Notes: generated from the sequence alone by a model not told the origin. A stretch of DNA of 56,320 nt from a bacterium BMS3Abin02 (GCA_002897675.1 BDSU01000031.1:1-56320), one strand, 5' to 3'; counted from the stretch's first letter, positions 1 through 8,371 are shown. Numbers and translations: made by a program.

Positions 1-1
1 A

Positions 2-106
2 GACACAGCGATGCGAATGTTCCGACTGGCCCTTGAGGAGGACGGCCATCCGCTGCCTACTCCAGCCGCCAAGCGATACGAGAGCAACTGGTCCTTCAAG
101 AGGTGA
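2..106 (+). CDS. C-terminal fragment of an unidentified protein (possibly HicB-like)
   Basis: An open frame enters from the left edge and ends at a TGA at 104-106, giving 34 residues that finish in YESNWSFKR. The stretch FRLALEEDGHPLPTP resembles the C-terminal pattern of HicB-type antitoxins, in which a helix is followed by an acidic, proline-rich tail. This is only a resemblance, and the rest of the gene lies outside the window. A neighbouring toxin-antitoxin pair makes the idea plausible. Confidence 0.35.
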   Translation, partial: DTAMRMFRLALEEDGHPLPTPAAKRYESNWSFKR

Positions 107-267
107 GCGACGCTTCGTGACTAATACCGTCCTGACCAAACCAGTTTGCTGGTCGGCCGGATCGTCGGTCGAGCGACGAATGACTCCCGAGAATGGCTCC
201 CAAACGTCAGACGGTCGAGGTACCTCTGTCATGCGATAGCCCTTGCAGTGCAAGGGCTATCAGAGTA

Positions 268-338
268 CGCCCGGAGGGACTCGAACCCCCAACCTTCTGA
301 TCCGTAGTCAGAATCGGGGGGTTTGAGCTACCTGGGCG
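268..338 (-). pseudogene. Degenerate tRNA-Arg(ACG), probable fossil attachment site
   Basis: On the minus strand the 3' half is well formed: anticodon stem-loop TTCTGACTACGGATCAGAA with anticodon ACG, T-arm GGGGGTTCGAGTCCCTC and acceptor strand CCGGGCG. The 5' acceptor CGCCCAG pairs with it apart from one mismatch. The D-arm is wrecked: after TAGCTC there is a C-run in place of the normal loop and GAGC strand. A sound 3' half with a foreign 5' half is what a tRNA-targeted insertion leaves behind. It is unlikely to be a working tRNA. Confidence 0.6.
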
Positions 339-382
339 AATGGCCATAAATGAGGCTTGACCTGCGGTTTTGTCCTGCAACA

Positions 383-439
383 GTTCTCACCGTTTCGCGG
401 TGTTTCCGATCCTCTCGCGGACCAAATGCGGACCAAACC
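383..439 (-). repeat. Diverged repeat next to the tRNA-Arg remnant, copy 1
   Basis: On the minus strand this reads TTTGGTCCGCATTTGGTCCG followed by a purine-rich tail with CACCGCGAAACGG. It aligns along its length with 1975-2030 on the same strand. In one frame it reads WSAFGPREDRKHRETV, so it could be the decayed 3' end of an integrase gene that once faced the tRNA-Arg site. That reading is an inference. Confidence 0.4.
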
Positions 440-469
440 GGGCGGCCGGTCTCTCGCACGGGTCTGCAC

Positions 470-835
470 TCAGTCAGTTTCGTAGCGGGGTGGGTGATAC
501 GCGATACCTGTCCGCCTCACGTCGAACACACCGATATGGTGACGCTCCACTTGGGTGACCAGGTCCTCCATGTGCATCTCGAGCAGCTCGACGGCTTCAA
601 GCTGATGGCACCTGAGGAAGACATGGCGACCGAACGTGAACTTGCGGCGCCGGCGGGTCGCGTCCGCATCGTGGGTGATCAGAACTGCGTTGCGATCATC
701 GGCATAGGCAGCGACCGCGTCGTCGTCTGCCCCACCAAGGCCCGCATCGACAACGCTCCAACATTCATGTCCAGACTGGCGGAGAAACGAACCGACCGCT
801 TGGGCATCGACGTCCTCATCGAGTACGAAGCGCAT
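470..835 (-). CDS. DUF5615 PIN-like toxin
   Basis: The 121-residue protein opens with MRFVLDEDVDAQAV and has VLITHDAD near residues 51-58. These are the acidic motifs of the DUF5615 (Mut7-C-like) PIN-fold nuclease family, which act as predicted ribonuclease toxins. Its ATG at 833-835 abuts the stop codon of the DUF433 gene upstream with no gap, so the two are translated together. DUF433-DUF5615 pairs are a known toxin-antitoxin arrangement. The C-terminal third is longer than many relatives and shows no further motif. It probably serves to stabilise the element; activity is not shown by the sequence. Confidence 0.72.
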   Translation of the reverse strand: MRFVLDEDVDAQAVGSFLRQSGHECWSVVDAGLGGADDDAVAAYADDRNAVLITHDADATRRRRKFTFGRHVFLRCHQLEAVELLEMHMEDLVTQVERHHIGVFDVRRTGIAYHPPRYETD

Positions 836-1468
836 CTACGCGACCGATGACGAACTCACCTCCGTCGCCTGGATGTCGTCCTCGGTCAGGCTTGGAAAAG
901 CATCCAGGATCTCCTGCGTGGTCTTCCCAGCCTTCAGGTAGCGTCTTACCGCCTCCACGGGCACCCTTGTCCCACGAAAGACCGGCTTGGATGCCTGAAC
1001 CTTGCGGCGCTTCTCGACCACACCAGCGTGCGCAGCGCTGCGCCGTAGACGTCCCTGAACCCGGGAGCGGATCGCCTGGAGGTCGATCACCTGCCACATC
1101 ACCCCCTGGAAGGGACGACGCGAATCCTCCCACGTTCCGTCCCCGTGCTGGAACAGCACCCTCTCCCCTGACAGAGCGAAACGCACCTCCCGTAGAGGGG
1201 ATGCGTAACCCCGTTGTCGTAGGTAGTCGATGATCCGTCGGATGTGCTGCAGGGACACCCCCTGGTGCCGCAGCTCCGACGCAACAACCAGCTCAACAAG
1301 GCGCGACAGCGAGTACAGACGCACCACATTGCGCGAGCTGATCTCCCGTTCGATGTCGGGCTTGATCAGATCGGTCTTCTCCCAATAGCGGAGCCGCTGG
1401 CGACTGACCCCCGCGATCCCGGCTGCCCGCTTATCCGGGACCATCATGTCATCGTCGGAATGACTCAT
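836..1468 (-). CDS. MerR-type HTH / DUF433 antitoxin
   Basis: From the ATG at 1468 the product is 210 residues beginning MSHSDDDMMVPDKRAAG. Residues about 13-80 form a MerR-like winged helix (GVSRQRLRYWEKTDLI, then LVELVVASELRHQGVSL). The last 50 carry the DUF433 pattern VFRGTRVPVEAVRRYLKAG and LDAFPSLTEDDI. DUF433 proteins are the antitoxins of DUF5615 toxins, and the toxin gene follows immediately. The fused DNA-binding domain suggests it represses its own promoter. A longer frame reaches 1588, but its extra residues look random, so the inner ATG is preferred. Confidence 0.7.
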   Translation of the reverse strand: MSHSDDDMMVPDKRAAGIAGVSRQRLRYWEKTDLIKPDIEREISSRNVVRLYSLSRLVELVVASELRHQGVSLQHIRRIIDYLRQRGYASPLREVRFALSGERVLFQHGDGTWEDSRRPFQGVMWQVIDLQAIRSRVQGRLRRSAAHAGVVEKRRKVQASKPVFRGTRVPVEAVRRYLKAGKTTQEILDAFPSLTEDDIQATEVSSSSVA

Positions 1469-1974
1469 CTCGGCTCCATTCGCGCCAACGATCCCAGGAT
1501 AATGCCGACCTCGGACAGAAGCGGCGCAATCCCACCATCGCAAACCGACCACTGTCGTGCGGTCGGCCGGTAGGCGCAGCAGCCACATGTTGAAGAAGAT
1601 TCGCGCACGACAGGATACGGGACAGTCTGCAGCCGGGTTTCCCGGTGGCTCGCGAGTGGCTCCCCCACCGTCTCAACCGGCAGTTCGGGCTGGAAGTCGG
1701 GACCATCGACCCTCAGGTACACGCCTTCGGCGAGCGGTGCCTCGGGTGACCCCTTTCGGAAGAAGATGCCAATCCCCTCCCCTGGCGGCACCAACCCAGG
1801 CCCCGGCCAAGGCGGAGACGAACGCTCGCCCTCTAGAAGTCGAGATGTAGACGACTCGCCCAAGTCTCCCAACATTGAGCGAGCCCAGGGACCCGAAGTG
1901 CCCTCCGGGCGTTTATGCGCCGTGGGTCGATCCGCCGAATACCCCCATAAACATTGATGTTTTGGCTTCCAGCA

Positions 1975-2030
1975 CTTCGCGTCGTTTCGCGTCGTTCTCG
2001 GTTCTCCCGCGGCCCAGGCGCGGCCCAAGT
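1975..2030 (-). repeat. Diverged repeat, copy 2
   Basis: On the minus strand it reads TTGGGCCGCGCCTGGGCCGC and then GGGAGAACCGAGAACGACGCGAAAC in two steps. This matches copy 1 (383-439) at most positions with no large gap. The paired GG(G/T)CCGC blocks ten bases apart are the clearest shared feature. It is non-coding as far as can be seen. Confidence 0.4.
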
Positions 2031-2283
2031 GTGTAGGGAGGTGCTGCCGTTCTGGCTGAACCGGGCCGTCGTCGCCCATTCACATTCGAGGGTTCGGGCT
2101 CCGATCGTGGCGATTGGGAGTTCTGTCCGCAAGCCCAGGGATGGTGGGCAGCCTGTCCTGCCCGCCCACGCATGCGCAACCAAGTCACGACACCACTGCA
2201 CATCTGGCCCACCTTTCTGCTGAACCCGTCACACCGCGAACCGAAGGGGGGAGCTGCACTCTCGTCGTCGAGGAGATTGTCTC

Positions 2284-2314
2284 TTGACGTCCCCCCCCCC
2301 TGTGAACGTATCAT
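2284..2314 (+). promoter_or_regulatory. Candidate promoter of the transpeptidase operon
   Basis: TTGACG at 2284-2289 and TATCAT at 2309-2314 lie 19 bases apart, with a C-run between them. They sit about 55 bases upstream of the GTG at 2369. The boxes resemble sigma-70 type elements, but the spacing is long, so this is tentative. Confidence 0.35.
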
Positions 2315-2368
2315 ATACTATGTGTGGACGGCAGAAGGGCCGTTCCATGGCACGAGAGGAGGTGTGCG

Positions 2369-3295
2369 GTGAAACGCCTCAGCGTGTTCATCGTCTTTCT
2401 GTTCATCGTTGGCGTCCTGCCAACCCTCGCCTCAGGGTCCCCGGTCGCAGCCGCGGGCGAGTTCCATGCGGTCGACCAGGCGTCCGTCTCTGACCCGTGT
2501 GACGAGCATGGCGACAATGGGCCGATCTCGGCCGCAGAGGCAGCACGCGAAGCAGCGCTGTGTGCGGCCCGGCCGGCTCCGCCGGAACCTCCCCCGGCAC
2601 CCTTGACGTGTGTCGGAGCCGTGTTGTGTATGGCTTCGGAGGCCGAAGTGCGGGCTGCTGGCTTGGACGTGGACGCTATGCGGCGGGACGACCGGGCCGA
2701 GCTAGCCTCAATTCAGGCGCGAGTGCACTCGTCGGGGACGCTGTCTTCGTCGTACTACGGCGGGTGGGTGAACTTCTATCTGTACTACAACAGCCACTGC
2801 AGCGGGACGAAGTACTACAACGGGTACTGCGGGTGGTTGTACCATCGGTACTATGACGACGGGTCGGGGTGGGTGTATACGACGTCGTTCCCGGCTCGGT
2901 CGGGCAACAACGTACCGGCAGACGATTGGAAGCCCTCCAAGGGGCCGATCCCAAACGATCATCAGCCCCCGGGATCGTCGGTAACGAACCGATACACGTG
3001 GGGGTTCATGTACGGCGCATATCGTGGCTATGAGCCCGACAGCAGCTCCTCCTTCGATCCGGGGAAGTGGCGGCTCGACCCGTGGAGTGTGAACAAGCCG
3101 GGAACCGATACCTACACCTACGAACGGAGCGAGTTCGAGATTCATGGGGGTAGCGGCAGCCACGATTTCTGGGTGATGTACACCCACGGGTGTGTCCGGC
3201 TTCCCAAGACGTCGATCACGAGCCTCAAGAGCCTGTGGGACAACCGGACCGACAACAAGTACTCGGGCGCCCACGTGTACGTGTACTACCCGTAG
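2369..3295 (+). CDS. Secreted L,D-transpeptidase-like protein (YkuD fold)
   Basis: The GTG start at 2369 follows GAGGAGGT by about six bases. The first 30 residues (VKRLSVFIVFLFIVGVLPTL and an Ala-rich stretch) form a signal peptide. Two proline/alanine-rich spacers follow, then a Tyr/Gly-rich middle. The C-terminus has the YkuD signature: IHGG, then MYTHGCVRLPK about 15 residues later, supplying the catalytic His and Cys. Such enzymes make 3-3 peptidoglycan crosslinks. A lipoprotein gene follows after 10 bases. Carriage on a conjugative element may relate to wall remodelling during transfer, which is an inference. Confidence 0.7.
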   Translation: MKRLSVFIVFLFIVGVLPTLASGSPVAAAGEFHAVDQASVSDPCDEHGDNGPISAAEAAREAALCAARPAPPEPPPAPLTCVGAVLCMASEAEVRAAGLDVDAMRRDDRAELASIQARVHSSGTLSSSYYGGWVNFYLYYNSHCSGTKYYNGYCGWLYHRYYDDGSGWVYTTSFPARSGNNVPADDWKPSKGPIPNDHQPPGSSVTNRYTWGFMYGAYRGYEPDSSSSFDPGKWRLDPWSVNKPGTDTYTYERSEFEIHGGSGSHDFWVMYTHGCVRLPKTSITSLKSLWDNRTDNKYSGAHVYVYYP

Positions 3296-3305
3296 GATTC
3301 GACGC

Positions 3306-4535
3306 GTGAGACGCCTTCTGGTTGTGATGTTCGTGATGACGTGGGTGGCGGATGCGTGTAGCCCGGCCACCCAGCCGCCAACGTCGACCGTCCAGCCTGT
3401 GTCGACGGTCACGTCGATGGTTGCGACGACAACTACGGCTTCGATGGTGCCGCTCGCCACCACGACGTTCGTACAGCCTGACGTGGGTCCGTTGGCGGGG
3501 TTGTCGTGGCCGGGCGGCCGGGTGCCGGTGGGTGCGTTGTTGCATGACGACGGGACGACATTGTGGTCGATCACCCTGGATGGGGAACGTACCGCGCTGT
3601 GGGAGCATCCGCAGGTGAAGCCGGAGGCGTTGGCGGCGGGCCCTGACGGCGCCAGGGTGGCGATGACAGTGCTGTTGCCAGCCCAGAGCACCGACGACTG
3701 GTCGTCGGTGCTCTATGTGTTGGAGGAGGATGGCACGGTGGGCACCGTCGATGCCGTCGATCGGTTCCTTACGTTGGAGTCCCCGATGTTCATCCGCCCG
3801 CCGACCGAACCCGACGAACCTGTGCTCCTCTACTGGCTCCGGTTCGGTGAGACAGTATCCACCGCGACGGGTCGGATGGACACCCATGTGATCGTCGAGA
3901 CCGACACCGGTCCCGCCGAGGTGACCGTCCCGCTACGCCACCACGAGGAGGTGTTCGCCTTCCACTCCTACCCCGGAGCCGCCGTCTTCACCATCACCCT
4001 GTCACGCCAGGGAGACTCGCCTACCCGGCTCGAGATTCTGAAGAACAGGGACTACTGGAGGACCGCCAAGGACGCGTCGCCACTCCTGTGGTCCGACAAC
4101 GAGTTTCGATCCAACACGGACATCTTCGATGGAGTCGCCTGGCCCACCCCCGACCTGTATGTGATTCCCGTCGCCCAGAGGTTCTTCCTGAACGACTACA
4201 GCCTGCGCCTGCTCAAAGACGGCTGCGAGTACTACGGCAGCCACGTTGTCTACCAGGGCACAGACATCGGCAGAGGCTACGCCGAGTACCCCTGGCCGCT
4301 GCTCCCCGGCGGACCCGGCCAGGTCCTCGTCGTCAGCGCCAAAGACGAACAAGCGCTCCTCGACGGCCGAGCCACCGACGTTCCATGGACCGCCGTCGAC
4401 ATTGACTCGGGAAAGCTCACCCCCACCGGCGCCCGCTACGAGCTCGGCACCTGGACCTGGGTCGCCCCCCGAGACGACACCAACCCCACCACTCAACCAC
4501 CGGACTGCACCGCCTGGACCTGGAGCTGGCCGTAG
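3306..4535 (+). CDS. Lipoprotein of unknown function
   Basis: The GTG start at 3306 begins VRRLLVVMFVMTWVADACSP, a short signal peptide with a lipobox-like VADAC, so the mature protein should be lipid-anchored outside the membrane. A Thr/Val/Pro-rich linker follows for about 50 residues. The remaining 350 residues are rich in Asp, Tyr and Trp with repeating hydrophobic strands such as GTTLWSITLDGERTALW, suggesting a beta-propeller-like fold. No catalytic motif is recognised. It lies 10 bases downstream of the transpeptidase gene and probably forms an operon with it. Confidence 0.6.
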   Translation: MRRLLVVMFVMTWVADACSPATQPPTSTVQPVSTVTSMVATTTTASMVPLATTTFVQPDVGPLAGLSWPGGRVPVGALLHDDGTTLWSITLDGERTALWEHPQVKPEALAAGPDGARVAMTVLLPAQSTDDWSSVLYVLEEDGTVGTVDAVDRFLTLESPMFIRPPTEPDEPVLLYWLRFGETVSTATGRMDTHVIVETDTGPAEVTVPLRHHEEVFAFHSYPGAAVFTITLSRQGDSPTRLEILKNRDYWRTAKDASPLLWSDNEFRSNTDIFDGVAWPTPDLYVIPVAQRFFLNDYSLRLLKDGCEYYGSHVVYQGTDIGRGYAEYPWPLLPGGPGQVLVVSAKDEQALLDGRATDVPWTAVDIDSGKLTPTGARYELGTWTWVAPRDDTNPTTQPPDCTAWTWSWP

Positions 4536-5090
4536 CCGCGAACTCCCTTGCTGCTGGTGCTGAGGCCAGGAACGATCGGGCGGACGGGTTGTGCGGTATT
4601 GAGGATGGTCGACCCGGGTGCTGTCGAACCCGCAGGAGTCGTCATGATCGTCGACAAGTCGGTCGTTGCCACGATGTGCGACGAGGCGGCGGGCTTGGCT
4701 GATCGTGGGCAGCCAACCAACACCCCACGAACGCGAGGAGCGTGGTCGCGAGGGCGTGACGCGGATTCGGTCGTGCTGGAGTCATGGTCGATGTCGTCTG
4801 GTCGGGTCTCTTCGGTCACATGTTGCGCAACTTGGGTGATCGGTTCAGGAAGTGAAGATCCGGGGCCGATACGGCGGCCGACATGGTTCCTGGCACCGTG
4901 AAGACCGGCCGGAGGGTGGGTGGGATCGTCATCTGGCGGCTCACCAACGCTACCCCCGACCTCGCGGGCACCGCTGCGATCGCTGCCCTCCCCCGGCATG
5001 GTTGCCGCTTGCCGCGCCCACATCACCTCCATGGAAACAGAGAACTGTGTGGCAATTGAGAAGGCATCCGTATGCCGTTCTCCGTGGCTG
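4536..5090. other. Stretch without a recognisable gene
   Basis: Frames here are low in recognisable motifs and overlap the relaxase 3' end. No RNA gene, repeat or terminator with a T-run was seen. The lipoprotein gene and the relaxase gene converge on this stretch, so it may hold terminators that are not evident by eye. Confidence 0.35.
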
Positions 5091-7826
5091 TCACGAACCT
5101 GCCGCGAGTTGGATCCCGGGCGATCGAGGGTCGGGTTCGCTGTGTTCAGCCTGGCCTCGGGCGGCCGGCTCAAGGACATCGGTGCTCGATGAGGGCGGTC
5201 GCGCGAGGTGGTCGATGACGGCGGTCTGGGCTCGGCTGTGTTCGAGTGACATTGCCAGAGTGTCGAGATCTCCCTTCCAATCCGGATGGGTGAGGTGGGT
5301 GCACTGTTCGTTCGCTGGTTGGGGGTTGGTGAGGTAGAGGGTGTTGGTTTGCCGGCCGCGGCTCATGGCGACGTAGACCCATTCCCGGTCGGTAGCACCC
5401 TCGATCACGGTGAACGTGCGGTCGGTGGTGACGCCTTGCGCTTTGTGACCGGTCATTGCGTAGCCGTAGTCGACGTGCCCTTGATCGAGGTACCAGACAG
5501 GCAGGTCTCTTCTCTCGGGGTCACGGTCGAGCTGCACGTCAAGCGTGCCGTGGTCTGGGTCGACGGAGACGACGATGCCGAGGTCACCGTTGAGTATCCC
5601 GAGCCGACTCTGGTTTTGGCGGCACAGGATCCGGTCACCAGCCTGGAAGACCCGTTCTCCTGTTTCAAGGGCGGGTCCGTGGAGTCGGTTGGATGCGGCC
5701 AGGTGGGTGCGGGCCCTTTGGTTGAGTTCGGTGACGGTGTCGTTGTCGTAGGCGATGAGCAACCCTGAGGTGAGGTCACCGGTAGCTGCAACGTAGCGAT
5801 ACCAGTCGTCCACTGCTCGTGTGATCGTGTTGTCTCGGTCCTGTCCGATGATCAGACGTCGATGCTGTTGGTAGGCGTTGATCGCTTGGTCGACGGACCC
5901 GTTTCGGAGTTGGGTGAGGGCGACACGCTCCCACATCTCGTGTTGACGAACATTCTCGGTCAGCTCGGCCGCCGGGAGCCGGTTGACCAGGGCCCGAAAG
6001 AGGCCTCCGGCTTCGATCTCGGGTAGCTGACGGTCGTCACCGATCAGGATCAGCTTCCCTTGCGCCTGTTCTACGAGGTCGGTGACGGCGGCGAGTTGGC
6101 GGGTGCCTACCATGGCTGCCTCGTCGACCACCACGATCGCACCGTCGGGGAGACCACCGTCTCGGTTTTCTCCTATCAGTCGGGTGAGGGTGACAGACGG
6201 GATCCCAGTGGCTGCTTGGAGGCCGGCGGCGGTCCTGCCGGCCAGCGCCGCCCCGAGAATCGGGGTGCCGGTCATGGCGGCGAGCTGGCTGATCACGGCC
6301 ATGACTGCGGTTTTGCCGGTTCCTGCCGGCCCGATGCCGACGTCGATAGTGTCGCTCGAGGTGGCGAACCGTCGCACCATCTCGGCCTGTCCTTCGGTGA
6401 GGTGCCGGTGGCGTCGCAACCTGCCTTCGACCAGACGGTCGGGTGCGCCCCATCGTCCGGCACCGATCCCGGCGATGGCCTGTTCGATGGTCCGCTGCTC
6501 GGTGGCCAACAGTTCGACGGTCGTGTACTGGCGAGCCACGGTGCCGGGGAACAGGGTGCCGTCGCGACGTCGCATCGGACGGGACACCGCCTCCGTGGCT
6601 GGCTCGACGCTCGTTTCGAGCTCGACCGGATCCTGATCCTCGACGTCGCGTCCGGGTAGGAGCGGTACAACGTCGGATGTGTTGAGGAACGTCTCGGCGA
6701 GGGATTCAATCTGGCTTCGTGTGCCCCCCTCCGGCAAGGCCGCCGCTACCTGCTTGACCACTTCGGCTCGCCCGAACGTGGAGGCCCGTTCGGTGAGCCC
6801 GGCGGGCGAGGCAAGCCGTTTGAACAGCACCTCGGGATCGGCCGGCGGGACATCCCTGCCGCCACCCATCAGCCGGACGATCCGTCCGGGGGTGAGACCC
6901 ACCTCGACGGCCCGCTGTTTCCATTCGACCTCGAGGTCGGCGAGTGGATGATCCTGCTTTGGGCTGCGGGTGGCCAACACTGCTACCTGTCGCGCCGTCG
7001 CGGTGTCCGGCAGGCCTTGTTCTTGGCGCCACTCCTCGAGTTGGTGACGTCTCCGGGAGAACGCTTCGATCTGGGGGCGGGTGAACCCGGCAATGTCGGC
7101 CATCCCGTTGCGGATCGGCTGCCAGCGAACCCCCAAGCGTTCGGTCAGTTCTTTTCGTAGGACGGCTTCGTGGAGGTACCCGGCAGCCAGCTGATACCGA
7201 TACAGCAACCTGCCGTCCACCGTCCGCCACACCCCATCTGTCCCTTTGACCTTGTTGGCGACCACCACATGAGTATGCAGCTGAGGGTCGTCGGCACGAG
7301 ACGTGAACTCGGTGAACGACGCCGCCACATACCCTGACGTCTTGATCGACCAGGTCTCCACCCGAAACCTCCGACTGTCGTTCTCGTTGCGGATCGGGTC
7401 GCCGTTGACGTCGAGAACCGGGGTCTTGGTAGCGCCCCTGGTTGACGACGCGACCGACTCCAAATACCGAAACGCCGCCCCGGTGGCCTCCTCGAACGCC
7501 GACACCACCTGCTGACGGGTCTCGAGATCTCCCAAAGCCCACAGCAGTGACACGGACTTGTCCGCCGAGAACGTCACATCCCACGCCGCCACCCCATCCC
7601 TCCGCAAACACCGTCCCAACCGCTCACCGGTGCCGGGATGCTGACCATCAAACAGGCGGACCAGACTATCTGCGGTCACTGTCCCCGACAGGCCCATCTC
7701 GGCGGCGCCTTTCCCTCGCCAGATGCCGGTGGCGGTGCCACCGCGCAGGTAGTAGTCCTCCCCGGGGGAGATCTCCCCCAACTTGCGCAGGTAATAGTCC
7801 TTGGCGGCCTTGGCCAAACTCAACAC
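5091..7826 (-). CDS. MobF-family conjugative relaxase with helicase domain
   Basis: The product is 911 residues from a GTG start. The N-terminal TrwC-type relaxase domain has tandem tyrosines (DYYLRKL near residue 11 and DYYLRGG near 25) as nicking candidates and a three-histidine metal motif, DDPQLHTHVVV, near residue 180. A RecD/TraI-like helicase follows: Walker A GPAGTGKT near 497, Walker B VVVDEAAM near 565, GDDRQLPEIEAGG, and the late motif TGHKAQGVT with YVAMSRGR. It would nick oriT, bind the 5' end and unwind the strand for transfer. Its GTG overlaps the stop of the small gene upstream. A close relative starts at 54887. Confidence 0.9.
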   Translation of the reverse strand: MLSLAKAAKDYYLRKLGEISPGEDYYLRGGTATGIWRGKGAAEMGLSGTVTADSLVRLFDGQHPGTGERLGRCLRRDGVAAWDVTFSADKSVSLLWALGDLETRQQVVSAFEEATGAAFRYLESVASSTRGATKTPVLDVNGDPIRNENDSRRFRVETWSIKTSGYVAASFTEFTSRADDPQLHTHVVVANKVKGTDGVWRTVDGRLLYRYQLAAGYLHEAVLRKELTERLGVRWQPIRNGMADIAGFTRPQIEAFSRRRHQLEEWRQEQGLPDTATARQVAVLATRSPKQDHPLADLEVEWKQRAVEVGLTPGRIVRLMGGGRDVPPADPEVLFKRLASPAGLTERASTFGRAEVVKQVAAALPEGGTRSQIESLAETFLNTSDVVPLLPGRDVEDQDPVELETSVEPATEAVSRPMRRRDGTLFPGTVARQYTTVELLATEQRTIEQAIAGIGAGRWGAPDRLVEGRLRRHRHLTEGQAEMVRRFATSSDTIDVGIGPAGTGKTAVMAVISQLAAMTGTPILGAALAGRTAAGLQAATGIPSVTLTRLIGENRDGGLPDGAIVVVDEAAMVGTRQLAAVTDLVEQAQGKLILIGDDRQLPEIEAGGLFRALVNRLPAAELTENVRQHEMWERVALTQLRNGSVDQAINAYQQHRRLIIGQDRDNTITRAVDDWYRYVAATGDLTSGLLIAYDNDTVTELNQRARTHLAASNRLHGPALETGERVFQAGDRILCRQNQSRLGILNGDLGIVVSVDPDHGTLDVQLDRDPERRDLPVWYLDQGHVDYGYAMTGHKAQGVTTDRTFTVIEGATDREWVYVAMSRGRQTNTLYLTNPQPANEQCTHLTHPDWKGDLDTLAMSLEHSRAQTAVIDHLARPPSSSTDVLEPAARGQAEHSEPDPRSPGIQLAAGS

Positions 7827-8155
7827 CAGCCACCCCCGGGAGCAACTGGTTGCAGATGCGTGTGTCGCGAAGGACGGTGGTTTTGGAGGTGGTCAATCCT
7901 GGTTGGGGTGTGTTGGTCGACGAGGCCTCGGTGTTCATGGATCGTGGTTGTTCTGGATCGGGTGATCTCGCCTTCAGCAGCTATTGAGAATCCGCACTCG
8001 TCCAGAAGGGCTGGTTCGGTCGGTTCCCGGTCTGTGTCCGGAATCGGTGCCATCCGCGTTTCGATGCGGGAGTTCCGAAGACCCGTCCAGACGATGGCCA
8101 GACCTGCGATGAGGTCGCGGTCTTCGCTGTGGTCGACGCTGCGTGCAGGCTCCAT
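7820..8155 (-). CDS. Small conserved protein coupled to the relaxase gene
   Basis: The 111-residue frame starts MEPARSVDHSEDRDLIAGLA and ends RHTHLQPVAPGGGWC. Its stop overlaps the relaxase GTG by seven bases (GTGTTGA), so translation is coupled. Element 2 has the same gene at 54561-54893 in the same relation. The proteins stay in register across many substitutions with one residue length difference, which supports real coding. No known domain was recognised; conserved parts are the GL.IVWT.LR segment and the C-terminal HTHLQPVA.GG.WC. A longer start (TTG at 8176) is possible. A role as a relaxase accessory protein or translational leader is an inference. Confidence 0.55.
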   Translation of the reverse strand: MEPARSVDHSEDRDLIAGLAIVWTGLRNSRIETRMAPIPDTDREPTEPALLDECGFSIAAEGEITRSRTTTIHEHRGLVDQHTPTRIDHLQNHRPSRHTHLQPVAPGGGWC

Positions 8156-8176
8156 GTCGGCCAGTAGACAGCCCAA

Positions 8177-8222
8177 CCCTCTCAGCAGAGTTTCAGTAAC
8201 CCTCTCACCAGAGTGTCAGTAG
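8177..8222. repeat. Two 23-bp tandem repeats (control region, element 1)
   Basis: The units at 8177-8199 and 8200-8222 begin CCCTCTCA(G/C)CAGAGT and end TCAGTA, with a partial third unit CCCTCC at 8223-8228. Element 2 carries two equivalent units in inverted orientation at 54494-54539. They lie just upstream of the small gene and relaxase. Iterons of this kind usually bind an initiator or regulator, or form part of oriT. Confidence 0.7.
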
Positions 8223-8315
8223 CCCTCCAACCGCACCGCCGACAGCCACGGAGTAAACCGGTGTGCGCTGGTTTCGAACATTTCCAAAGAGCTCGTTGAC
8301 CAGGCGAAACAGCCG

Positions 8316-8371
8316 AAATGGCAACCAAATAACAGGCCTGTTGACACTCAAATGGCATCGAGATGAAAGGG
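8316..8371. promoter_or_regulatory. Paired 21-22 bp repeats around a palindrome (element 1)
   Basis: The units at 8316-8336 and 8350-8371 both begin AAATGGCA and end in ACAGG or AAAGGG, 34 bases apart, on the same face of the helix. Between them is the palindrome AACAGGCCTGTT (8331-8342). The arrangement recurs in element 2 at 54344-54399, where the palindrome is TGACAGGCCTGTCA. It lies between the divergent excisionase and small-gene/relaxase units, so it is probably a shared operator. A TTGACA at 8341-8346 could be a -35 box for the excisionase gene. Confidence 0.6.

Larger units (their letters stand above)
1469..2368. other. Gene-poor stretch with remnants
   Basis: No convincing gene was found in about 900 bases. 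A minus-strand frame around 1560-1790 has a protein-like run (EGIGIFFRKGSPEAPLAEG and onward) without a sensible start, context or end, so it may be a decayed gene fragment. The stretch also holds the second copy of the 383-439 repeat (1975-2030), a 10-base C-run near 2291-2300, and the promoter region of the transpeptidase gene. Confidence 0.4.

Noticed and set aside
350-850. Plus-strand 166-residue frame
   Set aside because: It is antisense to the DUF5615 toxin gene, which has family motifs and a sound neighbour; the plus-strand protein shows none.
1465-2079. Minus-strand 204-residue frame
   Set aside because: Only a short middle part looks protein-like; no start signal, family motif or conserved neighbour. 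Noted as a possible remnant.
4493-5179. Minus-strand 228-residue frame after the relaxase
   Set aside because: It overlaps the relaxase 3' end and is of random-looking composition.
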